NCBI GenBank assembly: GCA_015075645.1
Contig: JABTUF010000002.1
Coordinates: 1 to 64,000, forward strand
DNA: 64,000 nt
DNA from: Burkholderiales bacterium
Lineage (GTDB): Bacteria; Pseudomonadota; Gammaproteobacteria; Burkholderiales; Casimicrobiaceae
Direction: 5' to 3'
In this document: positions 29,556-40,678 of the stretch, piece after piece
How positions within the stretch are numbered: the first letter of the stretch is position 1
How the letters are laid out: each line of letters opens with the position of its first letter
Program-made: the position numbers and the translations under genes
The notes under the pieces: generated by a model
What the model saw: the letters and a program-made list of their open reading frames with translations, nothing else
Told to the model about the DNA's origin: nothing
The model's database searches: none

Positions 29556-29700
29556 CGCGACGGTCTGCCGCGATCGCCACGCGCGTCGAACCGCGCCTTC
29601 TGCATTCGCCGGACGAGTGGCCGCGCCCGGCGTTTCGAACCCGACCGGAGCCACCTGAACGAGCGACCGACGGACGCATCCCTTCCGTCACGAGGAATCC

Positions 29701-31155
29701 ATGATCCGAACGACGTCCCTTTCCCTTGCCGCCGCCTTCTTCGCCTTCGCGCTCGCCGGCCCGTTCGCCGCGGCGCCGGCCGCCGCGCAGGGCCGGCTCG
29801 CCGCGGGACTTCCCGACTTCACCGAACTCTACGAAAAGCAGAGTCCGACGGTCGTGTCGATCGACGTGACGCAGCGCGCACGGCGCGCGCCGTCGATGCC
29901 CGAACTCTCCGAGGACGACCCGTTCTACGAGTTCTTCCGTCGTTTCGGACCGATTCCTCCGCGTCGCGGCGCGCCGCGGGATCCGGAAGCGCAGGCCACG
30001 GGCTCGGGATTCATCCTCGCGTCGGATGGCTTCGTCGTGACCAACGCGCACGTGGTCGACGGCGCGGACGAAGTCAAGGTGCGCCTGTCCGACCGCCGCG
30101 AGTACATCGCGAAGGTCGTGGGCGCCGACAAACGCACCGACGTCGCGCTGCTCAAGATCGACGCGAAGGACCTGCCCAGGGTCTCGATCGGCGACCCCGA
30201 CAAGCTCAAGGTCGGCGAATGGGTCGTGGCGATCGGCAAGCCGTTCGGCCTCGAGAACACGATGACGGCCGGTATCGTCAGCGCGAAGGGGCGCGACCTG
30301 CCGCAGGAGAACCTCGTCCCGTTCATCCAGACCGACGTCGCGATCAACCCCGGCAATTCCGGCGGCCCGCTGTTCAACCTGAAGGGCGAGGTCATCGGCA
30401 TCAACTCGATGATCTACTCGCGCACCGGCGGCTACATGGGGCTCGCGTTCGCGATCCCGATCGATGTCGCGATGAACACGGTGACCCAGCTCAAGGACAA
30501 GGGGCGCGTCACGCGCGGACGCATCGGCGTCACCATCCAGGAAGTGTCGAAGGAAGCGGCCGAGGCCTTCGGGCTCAGGGGCCCGGTCGGCGCGCTCGTG
30601 AACTCGGTCGAGAAGGGCGGTCCGGCCGAGAAGGCGGGCGTCGAGCCGGGCGACATCGTTCTCAAGGCCGACGGACGCGACGTGAAGGCGTCGAACGATC
30701 TGCCGCGCATCATCACCGCACTGCGTCCCGGGCAAACGGTGAAGATCACGGTCTGGCGCAAGGGTTCGCAGCGCGACATGTCGGTCACCGTCGCCGAACT
30801 GCGCGAGGACGCGCAACAGGCGCAGCGCCGTACCGCCCCGGCGCCGAAGGAGAAAGCCAAGCCCAACCGCATGGGGCTCGTGCTCTCCGACCTCACCGAC
30901 GAGCAGAAACGCGAACTCGACGTGCGCGCGGGCGTGCTCATCGAAGACGTGGCCCCGACGGTGCGCGGCAACATCCAGCCCGGCGACGTCATCCTCGAAA
31001 TCGTGAGCAAGGGCGTCGCGTCCGACGCGAGGAGCGCGGCGCAGGTGAACGAGTTCCTGGCGAAGCTCGAGAAGGGGGCGGCGGTGACGTTGCGCCTGCG
31101 GCGCGGCGACAACCAGTTCTATGCGACGGTGCGGATGCTCAACGGCGAACCGTAG
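29701..31155 (+). CDS. degP: Do/HtrA-family periplasmic serine protease (MucD/DegP)
   Basis: Periplasmic protease/chaperone for misfolded envelope proteins, a typical sigma-E target. 484 residues: signal peptide (cleavage near AAPAAAQG), trypsin-like domain with His117 (VTNAHVVDG), Asp147 (RTDVALLKID) and Ser220 (NPGNSGGPLF), PDZ1 at about 280-370 and PDZ2 at about 385-480. The order rpoE-rseA-rseB-degP is the mucD arrangement; whether it is closer to DegP or DegQ cannot be settled by eye. Confidence 0.95.
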   Translation: MIRTTSLSLAAAFFAFALAGPFAAAPAAAQGRLAAGLPDFTELYEKQSPTVVSIDVTQRARRAPSMPELSEDDPFYEFFRRFGPIPPRRGAPRDPEAQATGSGFILASDGFVVTNAHVVDGADEVKVRLSDRREYIAKVVGADKRTDVALLKIDAKDLPRVSIGDPDKLKVGEWVVAIGKPFGLENTMTAGIVSAKGRDLPQENLVPFIQTDVAINPGNSGGPLFNLKGEVIGINSMIYSRTGGYMGLAFAIPIDVAMNTVTQLKDKGRVTRGRIGVTIQEVSKEAAEAFGLRGPVGALVNSVEKGGPAEKAGVEPGDIVLKADGRDVKASNDLPRIITALRPGQTVKITVWRKGSQRDMSVTVAELREDAQQAQRRTAPAPKEKAKPNRMGLVLSDLTDEQKRELDVRAGVLIEDVAPTVRGNIQPGDVILEIVSKGVASDARSAAQVNEFLAKLEKGAAVTLRLRRGDNQFYATVRMLNGEP

Positions 31156-31156
31156 T

Positions 31157-31183
31157 CAGTTGACAGTTGACAGTTGGCAGTTG
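31157..31183 (+). repeat. Short tandem heptamer repeat
   Basis: Four head-to-tail copies of CAGTTGA, the third ending in G and the fourth truncated, start one base after the degP stop. AT-richer than the surroundings. Such arrays vary in copy number by slippage; no function is evident. Confidence 0.8.
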
Positions 31184-31200
31184 CGGCGAAGTCTTCGGTG

Positions 31201-31330
31201 GCGGCGCATCGAGCGCCGCTGCGACATCCTCGTGGGTCCGGCTTCAGCCGGACGCGTTTCGCGTCGATGCCGCGCAGGGGCGGATCCGGATTCATCGGGT
31301 GCGGCGCGTCGAGCGCCGTTGCGACGTCCC
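31201..31330 (+). repeat. REP-like palindrome flanked by a 100-base-spaced direct repeat
   Basis: A 30-base stretch at 31201-31230 recurs at 31301-31330 with four differences. Each copy begins with a small palindrome (GGCGCATCGAGCGCC and GGCGCGTCGAGCGCC). Between them, 31232-31253 is a copy of the family GTGGGT plus a stem CCGGCTTCAGCCGG plus AC, also found at 57546-57755 and 59556-59626. The whole fills the degP-glutaredoxin gap and could act as a terminator or mRNA stabiliser. Confidence 0.75.
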
Positions 31331-31358
31331 GATTGACGCCGGCACCACGGGCAATGCG

Positions 31359-31697
31359 ATGACACGTCGCCGCCACCTGCTCCATCCTGCGGTACCGCAG
31401 GCACCCGCGGAGGAGCGCGGGCCTGCGCTGACGCTCCTCGTGCGCCGCTGGTGCAGCCTGTGCGACGTCATGCGCGACGCCGCGGCTCCGGTCGCCGCGC
31501 GCCACGGCTATCGCATCGTCGACATCGACCTCGACCTGCACCCGGAGTGGGAACCGCGATTCGGCACGCGGGTGCCGGTGCTGCTCTTCGGCGCGGCACC
31601 CGACGGCGAGCCGCTGGCGGAGCTGTCGCTCGACGCGCCGGCCCTCGAACGCCGCCTCGCGCGCGCATCGGTCGCGGGCAATCTGGAAATCCGTTAG
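31359..31697 (+). CDS. Glutaredoxin-like protein (DUF836 family)
   Basis: 112-residue thioredoxin-fold protein. After an N-terminal extension the core begins LTLLVRRWCSLCDVMRDAAA with a CSLC redox motif, then RIVDIDLDLHPEWEPRFGTR and the cis-proline strand VPVLLF. Small proteins of this family lie between degP and lepA in many betaproteobacteria. The ATG at 31359 is taken; a start nearer the core is possible because the first 20 residues are not conserved-looking. Substrate unknown. Confidence 0.82.
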   Translation: MTRRRHLLHPAVPQAPAEERGPALTLLVRRWCSLCDVMRDAAAPVAARHGYRIVDIDLDLHPEWEPRFGTRVPVLLFGAAPDGEPLAELSLDAPALERRLARASVAGNLEIR

Positions 31698-31763
31698 AAT
31701 TCAAGGTTTTCCGGTCAGCGGACCCGACGGCGCCTGCCGCCGGTCCCGCGCTTGCCGCCACCC

Positions 31764-33557
<1,794 letters not shown>

Positions 33558-33677
33558 CGCGGTTCGAGGCGACGGAAACCGCATCCCCGGATACCGGCGG
33601 CGCGCCCTTCGCGAGGGCGCCATGAGAGAATCCGCCCGCCCGCCCGAACCCTTGCCGCGGCAGGACCGCCTTCCACG

Positions 33678-34505
33678 ATGAACTTCGCGCTGATCCTCTT
33701 CCTCCTCACGCTCGCGACCGGAGTCGTCTGGGCGTTCGACCGTTTCGTGCTCGCACGCCGCCGTGCGCCCGACGTTCCCGCGCCGGCCTGGATCGAGTAC
33801 CCGGTGAGCTTCTTCCCGGTGCTGCTCGTGGTGTTCCTGCTGCGGAGCTTCGTCGCGGAACCGTTCAAGATCCCGTCGTCGTCGATGCGCCCCACGCTCG
33901 AGGTCGGCGATTTCATCCTGGTGAACAAGTTCGCCTACGGGATCCGGCTGCCGATCGTCGAGCAGAAGGTGATTCCGACCGGAAATCCCAGGCGCGGCGA
34001 CGTGGTCGTGTTCCGCTATCCGGTCAACCCGTCGCAGGATTTCATCAAGCGGGTGGTCGGCCTGCCGGGGGACGTGGTCGAGTACCGCGACAAGTCGCTG
34101 ACGGTGAACGGCAAGCCGCTGCCGCGCTCGCCCGACGGCACCTACAGCTGGCTCGAGGGACTGCGGTTCGAGACGACCGACCGGTTCATCGAGCGTGCCG
34201 ACGCCGGGAACGAGGAGCACGCCTACACCATCTCGGTGAGCCCGCAGGCGCCGTCGATCTACCCGCAGAACGTCCGGTCGTTCCCCGGGCGGGAGCACTG
34301 CGAATACAATAGCCAGGGCTTCACCTGCAAAGTGCCGCCGGGGCACTATTTCATGATGGGCGACAACCGCGATTTCTCCGACGACAGCCGCTACTGGGGC
34401 TTCGTGCCGGACGACCACATTCGCGGCCGCGCGTTCTTCATCTGGTTCAACTGGGACGACATCTCGAGCCTCGCGTTCAAGCGGGTCGGGAGCGGCATCC
34501 GGTGA
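33678..34505 (+). CDS. lepB: Signal peptidase I
   Basis: Inner-membrane protease that removes signal peptides from exported proteins. 275 residues: one N-terminal helix, a second transmembrane helix (about residues 40-58, SFFPVLLVVFLLRSFV), then the catalytic domain with the nucleophile in IPSSSMRPTLEVGDFI and the Lys base in FIKRVVGLPGDVVEY. The C-terminal box GDNRDFSDDSRYWGFVPDD is complete. It sits in the conserved lepA-lepB-DUF4845-rnc-era order. Confidence 0.96.
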   Translation: MNFALILFLLTLATGVVWAFDRFVLARRRAPDVPAPAWIEYPVSFFPVLLVVFLLRSFVAEPFKIPSSSMRPTLEVGDFILVNKFAYGIRLPIVEQKVIPTGNPRRGDVVVFRYPVNPSQDFIKRVVGLPGDVVEYRDKSLTVNGKPLPRSPDGTYSWLEGLRFETTDRFIERADAGNEEHAYTISVSPQAPSIYPQNVRSFPGREHCEYNSQGFTCKVPPGHYFMMGDNRDFSDDSRYWGFVPDDHIRGRAFFIWFNWDDISSLAFKRVGSGIR

Positions 34506-34516
34506 GGGGAGGCGAC

Positions 34517-34879
34517 ATGAGGGGCAAGGCAGGCTCGCAGCGCGGGTTGTCGATGATCGCGTTCCTGTTCGTCGCGACGGTGATCGTGATCGTCGCGGCG
34601 ATCGGTTTCCGGGTGGTGCCCGCCTACATCGAGTACTTCACGGTACGCTCCGCCGTCGAGAAGGCGCTGCGCGACGCGCCGGACCCGACGCTGCCGGTCA
34701 TCAAGAAGTCGTTCGACAAGTACGTCGCGGCCGACTACATCGACTCGGTCACCTCCGCGGATCTCAACGTCGTCAAGGAAGGCAACGTCATCACGGCGAC
34801 CGTCGCGTGGCAGCGCGAACTCCACCTGGTCGGCAACGTGAGCCTGCTGCTCGACTTCGACGTCTCGGTCCAGCGCTAG
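34517..34879 (+). CDS. DUF4845 small membrane protein
   Basis: 120-residue protein of unknown function, characteristic of betaproteobacteria and some gammaproteobacteria at this position. One N-terminal transmembrane helix (SMIAFLFVATVIVIVAAIGF), then a soluble part with RVVPAYIEYFTVRSAVEKAL and VSLLLDFDVSVQR typical of DUF4845. ATG at 34517 is preferred to GTG at 34502 because GGGGAGG precedes it. It overlaps neither neighbour; rnc starts eight bases later. Confidence 0.88.
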   Translation: MRGKAGSQRGLSMIAFLFVATVIVIVAAIGFRVVPAYIEYFTVRSAVEKALRDAPDPTLPVIKKSFDKYVAADYIDSVTSADLNVVKEGNVITATVAWQRELHLVGNVSLLLDFDVSVQR

Positions 34880-34887
34880 CGCCGCGC

Positions 34888-35580
34888 ATGGCCGACGCGT
34901 CCGTCCGCCTGGGACACGCTTTCGGCCGGCCGGAGCTGCTCGCCCAGGCGCTGACCCACCGCAGCCACGGCGCGCGCCACAACGAACGGCTCGAGTTCGT
35001 GGGCGACGCGGTTCTGAACTGCGTCGTCGCGCTCGCGCTCTACGAACGTTTCCCGGGAACCGACGAAGGCGACCTCTCTCGCGCGCGCGCGAGCCTCGTC
35101 AATGGCGAGACGCTCGCCCGTATCGCCCGACGCCTCGAACTCGGCGACGACGTGCGCCTGGGCGAGGGGGAGTTGAAGAGCGGCGGGGCGAAGCGCGGAT
35201 CGATCCTGGCCGATGCGCTCGAAGCGGTGTTCGGCGCCGTGTTCGTCGACGCCGGCTTCGAGGCCGCGCGCCGGGTGATCATCGCGGCCTACGGCGAGGA
35301 ACTCGCCAACGCGAATCCCACCACGCTGCACAAGGATCCGAAGACCCGCCTGCAGGAGTGGCTGCAGGCGCGCCGGCTGCCGGTCCCCGAGTACGCGGTC
35401 GTCGGGGTTCACGGTGAAGCGCATGCGCAGCAGTTCGCGGTCGAATGCAGGATCCCCTCGCTCGGTATCTCCGCGGGCGGCGCGGGATCGAGCCGTCGCG
35501 CGGCCGAGCAGGACGCCGCGAGCCGCGCGTGGTCGGAGGTCGCTGCGCCCGGCACCGACGCTCGCGGCCGGTCCGCGTGA
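34888..35580 (+). CDS. rnc: Ribonuclease III
   Basis: Double-strand-specific endoribonuclease for rRNA and operon-mRNA processing. 230 residues: catalytic domain with the signature NERLEFVGDAVLNCVVA (conserved acidic residues), KRGSILADALEAVFGAVFVD with the second metal-binding Asp/Glu set, and a C-terminal dsRNA-binding domain from about residue 150 (DPKTRLQEWLQARRLPVPEY; GSSRRAAEQDAASRA). rnc and era are only four bases apart, as in most proteobacteria. Confidence 0.96.
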   Translation: MADASVRLGHAFGRPELLAQALTHRSHGARHNERLEFVGDAVLNCVVALALYERFPGTDEGDLSRARASLVNGETLARIARRLELGDDVRLGEGELKSGGAKRGSILADALEAVFGAVFVDAGFEAARRVIIAAYGEELANANPTTLHKDPKTRLQEWLQARRLPVPEYAVVGVHGEAHAQQFAVECRIPSLGISAGGAGSSRRAAEQDAASRAWSEVAAPGTDARGRSA

Positions 35581-35584
35581 CGCC

Positions 35585-36481
35585 ATGACCTTCGCCGCGC
35601 CGTCGGGGCATCGCTGCGGACACGTCGCGATCGTGGGCCGGCCGTCGGTCGGCAAGTCGACGCTGCTCAACGCGTTGGTCGGCGAGCGGATCAGCATCAC
35701 GTCGCGCAAGCCGCAGACGACGCGCCACCGAATCAACGGCATCGTCAGCCGGCCACAGGCGCAGATCGTGTTCGTCGACACGCCCGGCTTCCAGACGAGG
35801 CACGCCTCACCGCTCAACACGCGCCTGAATCGCGCGGTGCGAGAGGCGCTCGCCGACGTCGATGCGGTGGTGTGGGTGGTCGACGGCGCGCGCATCGCCG
35901 AACCCGATCGCGGCGTGCTCGCCCTGGTTCCCGAAGGCAAGCCCGTCATCGCGGCGCTGAACAAGGTCGACGCGATCGCGGACAAGACGGCGTTGCTGCC
36001 CCGGATCGCGGAGGTCGCGGCGATGCGCGAGTTCGCGGCGATCGTGCCGATTTCCGCCGAACGCGGCACCGCGCTCGCGCTCCTCGAGGCCGAGATCGTG
36101 AAGCTGCTGCCCCCCGGTCCGGCGCTCTACGGCCCCGACGAACTCACCGACCGGGACGAGCGCTTCCTCGCCGCCGAGTACCTGCGCGAGCAGATCTTCC
36201 GGCGCCTGGGCGACGAGGTGCCCTACGCGACGACGGTCGGGATCGAGTCGTTCGAGCACGAAGGCGACGCGCGCCGCATCCACGCCGTCGTATGGGTCGA
36301 CAAGCCCGGCCAGCGGGCGATCCTCCTGGGCGAGGGCGGCGCGACGATGAAGACCATCGCGACCGAGGCCCGCAAGTCGATGCTGCGCCTCTTCGGCGGG
36401 CGCGTGCACCTGGAGGTGTGGGTGCGTGTGAAGAAGGGCTGGGCGAGCAGCGACGCCACGCTCGCGCGCCTGGGCTACTGA
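35585..36481 (+). CDS. era: GTPase Era
   Basis: GTP-binding 16S rRNA/30S assembly factor. 298 residues: G1 VAIVGRPSVGKSTLLN, switch region ITSRKPQTTRHRINGI, G3 VDTPGFQ, G4 NKVD, and the C-terminal KH domain with LGEGGATMKTIATEARKSML and VHLEVWVRVKKGWA. Complete and typical. recO follows after 17 bases. Confidence 0.96.
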   Translation: MTFAAPSGHRCGHVAIVGRPSVGKSTLLNALVGERISITSRKPQTTRHRINGIVSRPQAQIVFVDTPGFQTRHASPLNTRLNRAVREALADVDAVVWVVDGARIAEPDRGVLALVPEGKPVIAALNKVDAIADKTALLPRIAEVAAMREFAAIVPISAERGTALALLEAEIVKLLPPGPALYGPDELTDRDERFLAAEYLREQIFRRLGDEVPYATTVGIESFEHEGDARRIHAVVWVDKPGQRAILLGEGGATMKTIATEARKSMLRLFGGRVHLEVWVRVKKGWASSDATLARLGY

Positions 36482-36498
36482 CCGCTCGTCCCGACGCG

Positions 36499-37248
36499 AT
36501 GCCTCGCCGCGAGATCGACCGGCGCGATGACCGCGAGGGGTTCGTGCTGCACCGCTGGCCGTACAAGGAGACGAGCCTGCTGGTGGAGGCGTTGACGCGC
36601 GAGGACGGTCGCGTCGCGATGGTCGCGCGCGGCGCGAAGCGACCGCGATCCGAACTTCACGGCGTGCTCCAGGCGTTCCAGCCGGTGAGTATCTCGTGGT
36701 CCGGCGCGGGCGACCTGAAGACCCTGCTGCGTGCCGAATGGCGCGGCGGTCTGCCGCTCCTGTCCGGCTCCTCGCTCCTGTGCGGCTTCTACCTGAACGA
36801 ACTCCTGATCAAGCTCCTGCCGCGGGAGGATCCGCATCCGCGGCTCTTCGACGCGTACCGTTCTGCGCTCGCGTCGCTCGCGCGGGGCGACGCGCAGGCG
36901 CCGGTCCTGCGCCGCTTCGAGGTCGGGCTGCTCGCGGAACTCGGCTACGCGCTCGAACTCGCGGTCGAGGCCGACAGCGGCGCGGCGATCGATCCCGGCG
37001 CGCGTTACCATTACGCGTTCGACAAGGGCGCGCAGCGGCGCCAGCCGCCGCCGGGGGTGCGCTGGCCGCTCGTGCGCGGGGCAACGCTCGTCGCGCTCGC
37101 TTCGGGCCGTTTCGACGATGCCGCCACCGCCGTCGAGGCGAAGCGGCTCATGCGCGAAGTCATCGACCATCATCTCGAGTCGCGCACGATCATGAGCCGC
37201 AAGGTGGTGCGCGACCTGCAGGCGCTCGACGAGGAAGGACCGGAATGA
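36499..37248 (+). CDS. recO: DNA repair protein RecO
   Basis: Single-strand annealing and RecA-loading factor. 249 residues with the N-terminal OB-fold ([38 protein letters not shown]) and helical C-terminal part ([34 protein letters not shown]). The C-terminal [16 protein letters not shown] is typical of beta-proteobacterial RecO. No Cys4 zinc site is visible, as is common in this group. Stop overlaps the pdxJ start by four bases. Confidence 0.93.
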   Translation: MPRREIDRRDDREGFVLHRWPYKETSLLVEALTREDGRVAMVARGAKRPRSELHGVLQAFQPVSISWSGAGDLKTLLRAEWRGGLPLLSGSSLLCGFYLNELLIKLLPREDPHPRLFDAYRSALASLARGDAQAPVLRRFEVGLLAELGYALELAVEADSGAAIDPGARYHYAFDKGAQRRQPPPGVRWPLVRGATLVALASGRFDDAATAVEAKRLMREVIDHHLESRTIMSRKVVRDLQALDEEGPE

Positions 37249-37991
37249 TCGAACTGGGGGTCAACATCGACCACGTCGCCACGATTCGCCAGGCGCGGCG
37301 TACCTACGAGCCCGATCCGGTGTGGGCCGCGGTCGAGGCGCATCTGGGGGGCGCCGACGGCATCACCGTGCACCTGCGCGAGGACCGCCGGCACATCCAG
37401 GACGAGGACGTGCGGCGGTTGCGCGAACTCACGCACATCAAGCTCAATCTCGAGATGGCGGCGACGCCCGAGATGGTCGCGATCGCCTGCCGTGTGAAGC
37501 CCGAGATGGCGATGCTCGTCCCCGAAGGGCGGCAGGAGATCACCACCGAGGGGGGGCTCGACGTCGCGGGGCGGCGCGCCGCGCTCGCCGACGCGGTTTT
37601 GCGGCTCGCGGACGCCGGCATCAACACGAGCGTGTTCATCGACGCCGAGTTGCGGCAGGTGGAGGCCGCGGCGGCGATCGGCGCGCGCGTGTGCGAGATC
37701 CACACCGGTCCCTACGCCGACGCGTTCCACGTGAAGGGGCGCGATGCCGAGAGTCGCGCCGTGGTGGCCGAACTCGCGAAGATCCGCACGGCGGGCGAGG
37801 CGATCCGCGCCGCCGGCATGCGGTTCAACGCCGGTCACGCGCTCAACTACTTCAACGTGCAGCCGGTCGCTGCGCTGCCGGGGGTGCGCGAACTCCACAT
37901 CGGCCACGCGATCGTGTCGCGCGCGGTGTTCGTCGGCATGCGCGAAGCGGTCCGCGAGATGAAGCGCCTGATCCGCGAGGGCGCCGCATGA
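37245..37991 (+). CDS. pdxJ: Pyridoxine 5'-phosphate synthase
   Basis: Last step of de novo vitamin B6 synthesis, joining 1-deoxyxylulose phosphate and 3-amino-2-oxopropyl phosphate. 248 residues with the family text [57 protein letters not shown] and [15 protein letters not shown]. It overlaps recO upstream and nagZ downstream (ATGA at 37988-37991). acpS, frequently the next gene, is missing here. Confidence 0.96.
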   Translation: MIELGVNIDHVATIRQARRTYEPDPVWAAVEAHLGGADGITVHLREDRRHIQDEDVRRLRELTHIKLNLEMAATPEMVAIACRVKPEMAMLVPEGRQEITTEGGLDVAGRRAALADAVLRLADAGINTSVFIDAELRQVEAAAAIGARVCEIHTGPYADAFHVKGRDAESRAVVAELAKIRTAGEAIRAAGMRFNAGHALNYFNVQPVAALPGVRELHIGHAIVSRAVFVGMREAVREMKRLIREGAA

Positions 37992-38941
37992 CCGGCATGC
38001 CGCGCGGACCGGCGATGCTCGGCGTGGAGGCGCTCGAACTCACCCCCGGCGATCGCGAGCGCCTCGCCCATCCGCTCGTCGGTGGCGTGATCCTGTTCAC
38101 CCGGAACTACGCGGAGCCGGCGCAGTTGAAGGCGCTGATCGGCACGATCCGCGCGCTGCGCGCCCCCGCGCTGCCGATCGCGGTGGACCACGAGGGCGGG
38201 CGCGTCCAGCGTTTCCGCGCGGGCTTCACCGCGATTCCGCCGATGCGTACGCTCGGCGAGTCCTTCGACGCCGACGTGAAGCGCGCGGCCCGCGAGGCCG
38301 AGGCCCTGGGCGCCACGATCGCCTCCGAACTCGGAGCGCACGGCGTCGACTTCGCGTTCACGCCGGTGCTCGACCTCGACTGGGGCGCCTCGGGCGTCAT
38401 CGGCGACCGGGCGTTCCACCGCAACCCCAATGCGGTCGCCTACCTCGCCGTGGCGCTGTGCCGGGGCCTTGGCTCCCGCGGGATGGCCGCGGTCGGCAAG
38501 CACTTTCCCGGGCACGGCCACGTCGCGGCCGATTCGCACCACGAGATCCCGGTCGACGAACGGCCGATGCGCGCGATCGCGGACGGGGACCTCGTTCCGT
38601 TCGGCGTGCTCGTCAAGGCGGGGATCGAGGGCATCATGCCGGCGCACGTCGTGTACCCGGAGGTCGACGCGCAGCCCGCCGGCTTTTCCGCCGTCTGGCT
38701 GCAACAGATCCTGCGGGAGCGGCTTGGCTTCGACGGCCTGATTTTCTCGGACGATCTCGAGATGGCCGGAGCGCGGGGCGCCGGAGACATCGTGGCGCGC
38801 GCCGACGCCGCGCTCGCCGCAGGGTGCGACGTCGCGCTCCTGTGCAACGACTTTCGCGCGATGGATGACCTGTTGTCACGCTGGCGGCCGCCGGCGAAGC
38901 CGAACCTCGCGCGGCGGTGGGAGCGGATGGTCCGCCGGTGA
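37988..38941 (+). CDS. nagZ: Beta-N-acetylhexosaminidase NagZ
   Basis: Family 3 glycoside hydrolase that trims N-acetylglucosamine from muropeptides during cytosolic peptidoglycan recycling. 317 residues: [19 protein letters not shown], the substrate strand [12 protein letters not shown], the acid/base loop [17 protein letters not shown], and the nucleophile Asp in [11 protein letters not shown]. Its start overlaps the pdxJ stop by four bases. Last gene of the lepA-nagZ operon; a converging cytochrome c gene follows. Confidence 0.95.
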   Translation: MTGMPRGPAMLGVEALELTPGDRERLAHPLVGGVILFTRNYAEPAQLKALIGTIRALRAPALPIAVDHEGGRVQRFRAGFTAIPPMRTLGESFDADVKRAAREAEALGATIASELGAHGVDFAFTPVLDLDWGASGVIGDRAFHRNPNAVAYLAVALCRGLGSRGMAAVGKHFPGHGHVAADSHHEIPVDERPMRAIADGDLVPFGVLVKAGIEGIMPAHVVYPEVDAQPAGFSAVWLQQILRERLGFDGLIFSDDLEMAGARGAGDIVARADAALAAGCDVALLCNDFRAMDDLLSRWRPPAKPNLARRWERMVRR

Positions 38942-38991
38942 ATCCGGCGTCCGGCCTGCACGTCGCGGGCGAGGGCGCGGGCGGGAGGGCC

Positions 38992-39030
38992 GGGGCAGCG
39001 CCTCGTGCGCGCGAAACGAAGCTCTGCCCC
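38992..39030. terminator. Possible bidirectional terminator hairpin
   Basis: GGGGCAG (38992-38998) and CTGCCCC (39024-39030) are inverted repeats, with CTCGT/ACGA inside allowing further pairing. It lies between the convergent stops of nagZ and the cytochrome c gene. There is no U-run, so termination would be of the imperfect kind. Confidence 0.35.
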
Positions 39031-39044
39031 GCGGCCTCGCTCGG

Positions 39045-39491
39045 CTAGCGCGGCGCGTCGCTCATCGTGCGCAGGTAGGCGATCAGGTCCGCGCGCGACT
39101 TCGCGTCCAGGATACCGGTGAAGTCCATCGAGCGTCCCGGCACCGCCCGCTCGGTGTCGGCGAGATAGTAGTCGAGCGCTTCGAGCGTCCACCGGTGGCC
39201 CGAGCGGCGCATCGCGTCCGAATAGGCGAAGCCGGGCGACGCTCCGGCGCGGCGGTCCACGACGTTCCACAATAGCGGCCCCTTCGAGTGCGCGCCGTCG
39301 CTGGCGATGTCGTGACAGGTCGCGCAACGCCGCTCGAATGTCCGCTCGCCGGCGGCGACGTCGGCTCCGGCGATTCGCGCGCGCAGCGCGGGATCGGGCG
39401 GTGGCGCCTGGCCGGAGAGCGGCCGCGCCTGCGCGAACCCGGCTGCGGAGGCGATCGCGAGGAGAGCGCAGGCGCGCGCGACATCGACCAT
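39045..39491 (-). CDS. Class I c-type cytochrome, periplasmic
   Basis: 148-residue electron carrier. Signal peptide with hydrophobic ACALLAIASAAGFAQA, then one haem site CATCH after VAAGERTFERR. The axial Met is likely in VPGRSMDFTGI, and the C-terminal helix is DLIAYLRTM. GPLLWNVVDRRAG and FAYSDAMR resemble mitochondrial-type cytochrome c2. Start ATG at 39491 gives a good signal peptide; the longer frame upstream is rejected. Partner oxidase or dehydrogenase is not evident nearby. Confidence 0.88.
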   Translation of the reverse strand: MVDVARACALLAIASAAGFAQARPLSGQAPPPDPALRARIAGADVAAGERTFERRCATCHDIASDGAHSKGPLLWNVVDRRAGASPGFAYSDAMRRSGHRWTLEALDYYLADTERAVPGRSMDFTGILDAKSRADLIAYLRTMSDAPR

Positions 39492-39573
39492 GGGCAGGAC
39501 GTGGCTCCAATCCGTACGCAGCCATTGTCTCGCGCTCGGGCGCCGGTGCATACCGGCGGGAGCGCGACCGAAA

Positions 39574-40578
39574 TCACACGCGAGCCCGGCGGCGGGAGTG
39601 GGCATTCCGGGAGTCGGGCGTGCCGCGGCGGCTGGCGAACACGATCACCAGCACCGAGGCGACGATGACCGCCATCGCGGCGACGAGCCGGGGTTCCGGA
39701 CGCGTCACCGCGATCCAGCCCGCCGCCACGCCGAATTCCTGGAACAGCCACACGGTCAGCGGCGACAGCGCCATGACCGCCATGATGTTCTCGGTCGTGA
39801 TCTTCACGACGGCGGAGAAGTTGAGCGCGTTCATCAGCGCGAAGACGCCGCCGCCCGCGAGGGCGCCGAGCACGATCGTCGGCAGGTGCAGCATCTGCGC
39901 CCCGGTCGGCACGAACCGCAGCGGCGGAAGCGCCCACGCGGCGATCGCCACCGCCGTGACCGATGCCAATGCGAGGCACAGGATCGAGGCCAACAGCAGC
40001 AGGATGCCGGTGACGCGAAGTTTCTCGCGCACGTTCGTCGCGGCACGATTCCACGGATGGAATTCCCCCGCGAAGCCGCGCACGACCAGCGCCACGCTCC
40101 CGGCGAGCCCGGTCGCGGTCATCGGAAGGCGTACGTCGGGATCGGTGATCGCGACGACGTAGAGCGTGGCGAGCGTCACGACGGCGGTCGAGGCGGCGGC
40201 GAGCGGCGTCGCACGGCGGCCGAACAGGACGAAGCCGGCGACCATCGCGATGGGGATGGCGAAGCGCAGCACGAGATTGCCGTGCGCCGGGGACACGTAC
40301 GAGATGGTGAGGAAGTAGAAGAACTCGACCAGGATGATCGCCGTGCCGGCGAGCCAGCTCATCTTGTGCCGCGCGATGGCGATCACGTCGCCCCCGAGAC
40401 CGGTCGCGGCGAGGATCAGGAGCGACGAACCCAGGATCGCGTAGAGCACGAACGCGACCGGGTGGGATCCCTGCTGGTGCCCGATGGCGTACACGAGCGA
40501 GAGCGCCCCGATCGCGAACACGAAACCGGCGGCTTCGAGCCAGCCGGTGCCGGCTGTGGCGGACGCATCCTTCGGCAT
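39574..40578 (-). CDS. EamA/DMT-family membrane permease
   Basis: 334 residues, almost wholly hydrophobic with about ten transmembrane helices in two halves; the second-half segment FALMNALNFSAVVKITTENI, then VMALSPLTVWLFQEFG, matches EamA repeats. A polar tail rich in Arg (RRGTPDSRNAHSRRRARV) ends the protein. Probably exports or imports a metabolite; substrate cannot be inferred. Same strand as the cytochrome c gene downstream (82-base gap) and the IclR gene upstream (100-base gap). Confidence 0.75.
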   Translation of the reverse strand: MPKDASATAGTGWLEAAGFVFAIGALSLVYAIGHQQGSHPVAFVLYAILGSSLLILAATGLGGDVIAIARHKMSWLAGTAIILVEFFYFLTISYVSPAHGNLVLRFAIPIAMVAGFVLFGRRATPLAAASTAVVTLATLYVVAITDPDVRLPMTATGLAGSVALVVRGFAGEFHPWNRAATNVREKLRVTGILLLLASILCLALASVTAVAIAAWALPPLRFVPTGAQMLHLPTIVLGALAGGGVFALMNALNFSAVVKITTENIMAVMALSPLTVWLFQEFGVAAGWIAVTRPEPRLVAAMAVIVASVLVIVFASRRGTPDSRNAHSRRRARV

Positions 40579-40678
40579 GGGGTGACGGTCGTCAGCGACA
40601 CTGCCCGCGCGACGGAAGCGCGGGCAGGCGATCATGCACCGCTCGCCGCGCCCGGAGCCGGCGGACGCTGCGACGCGG

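Noticed and set aside
39492..39605. N-terminal extension of the cytochrome c frame to 39605
   Set aside because: The extension is Arg/His/Pro-rich and would bury the signal peptide; ATG at 39491 gives a proper export signal.
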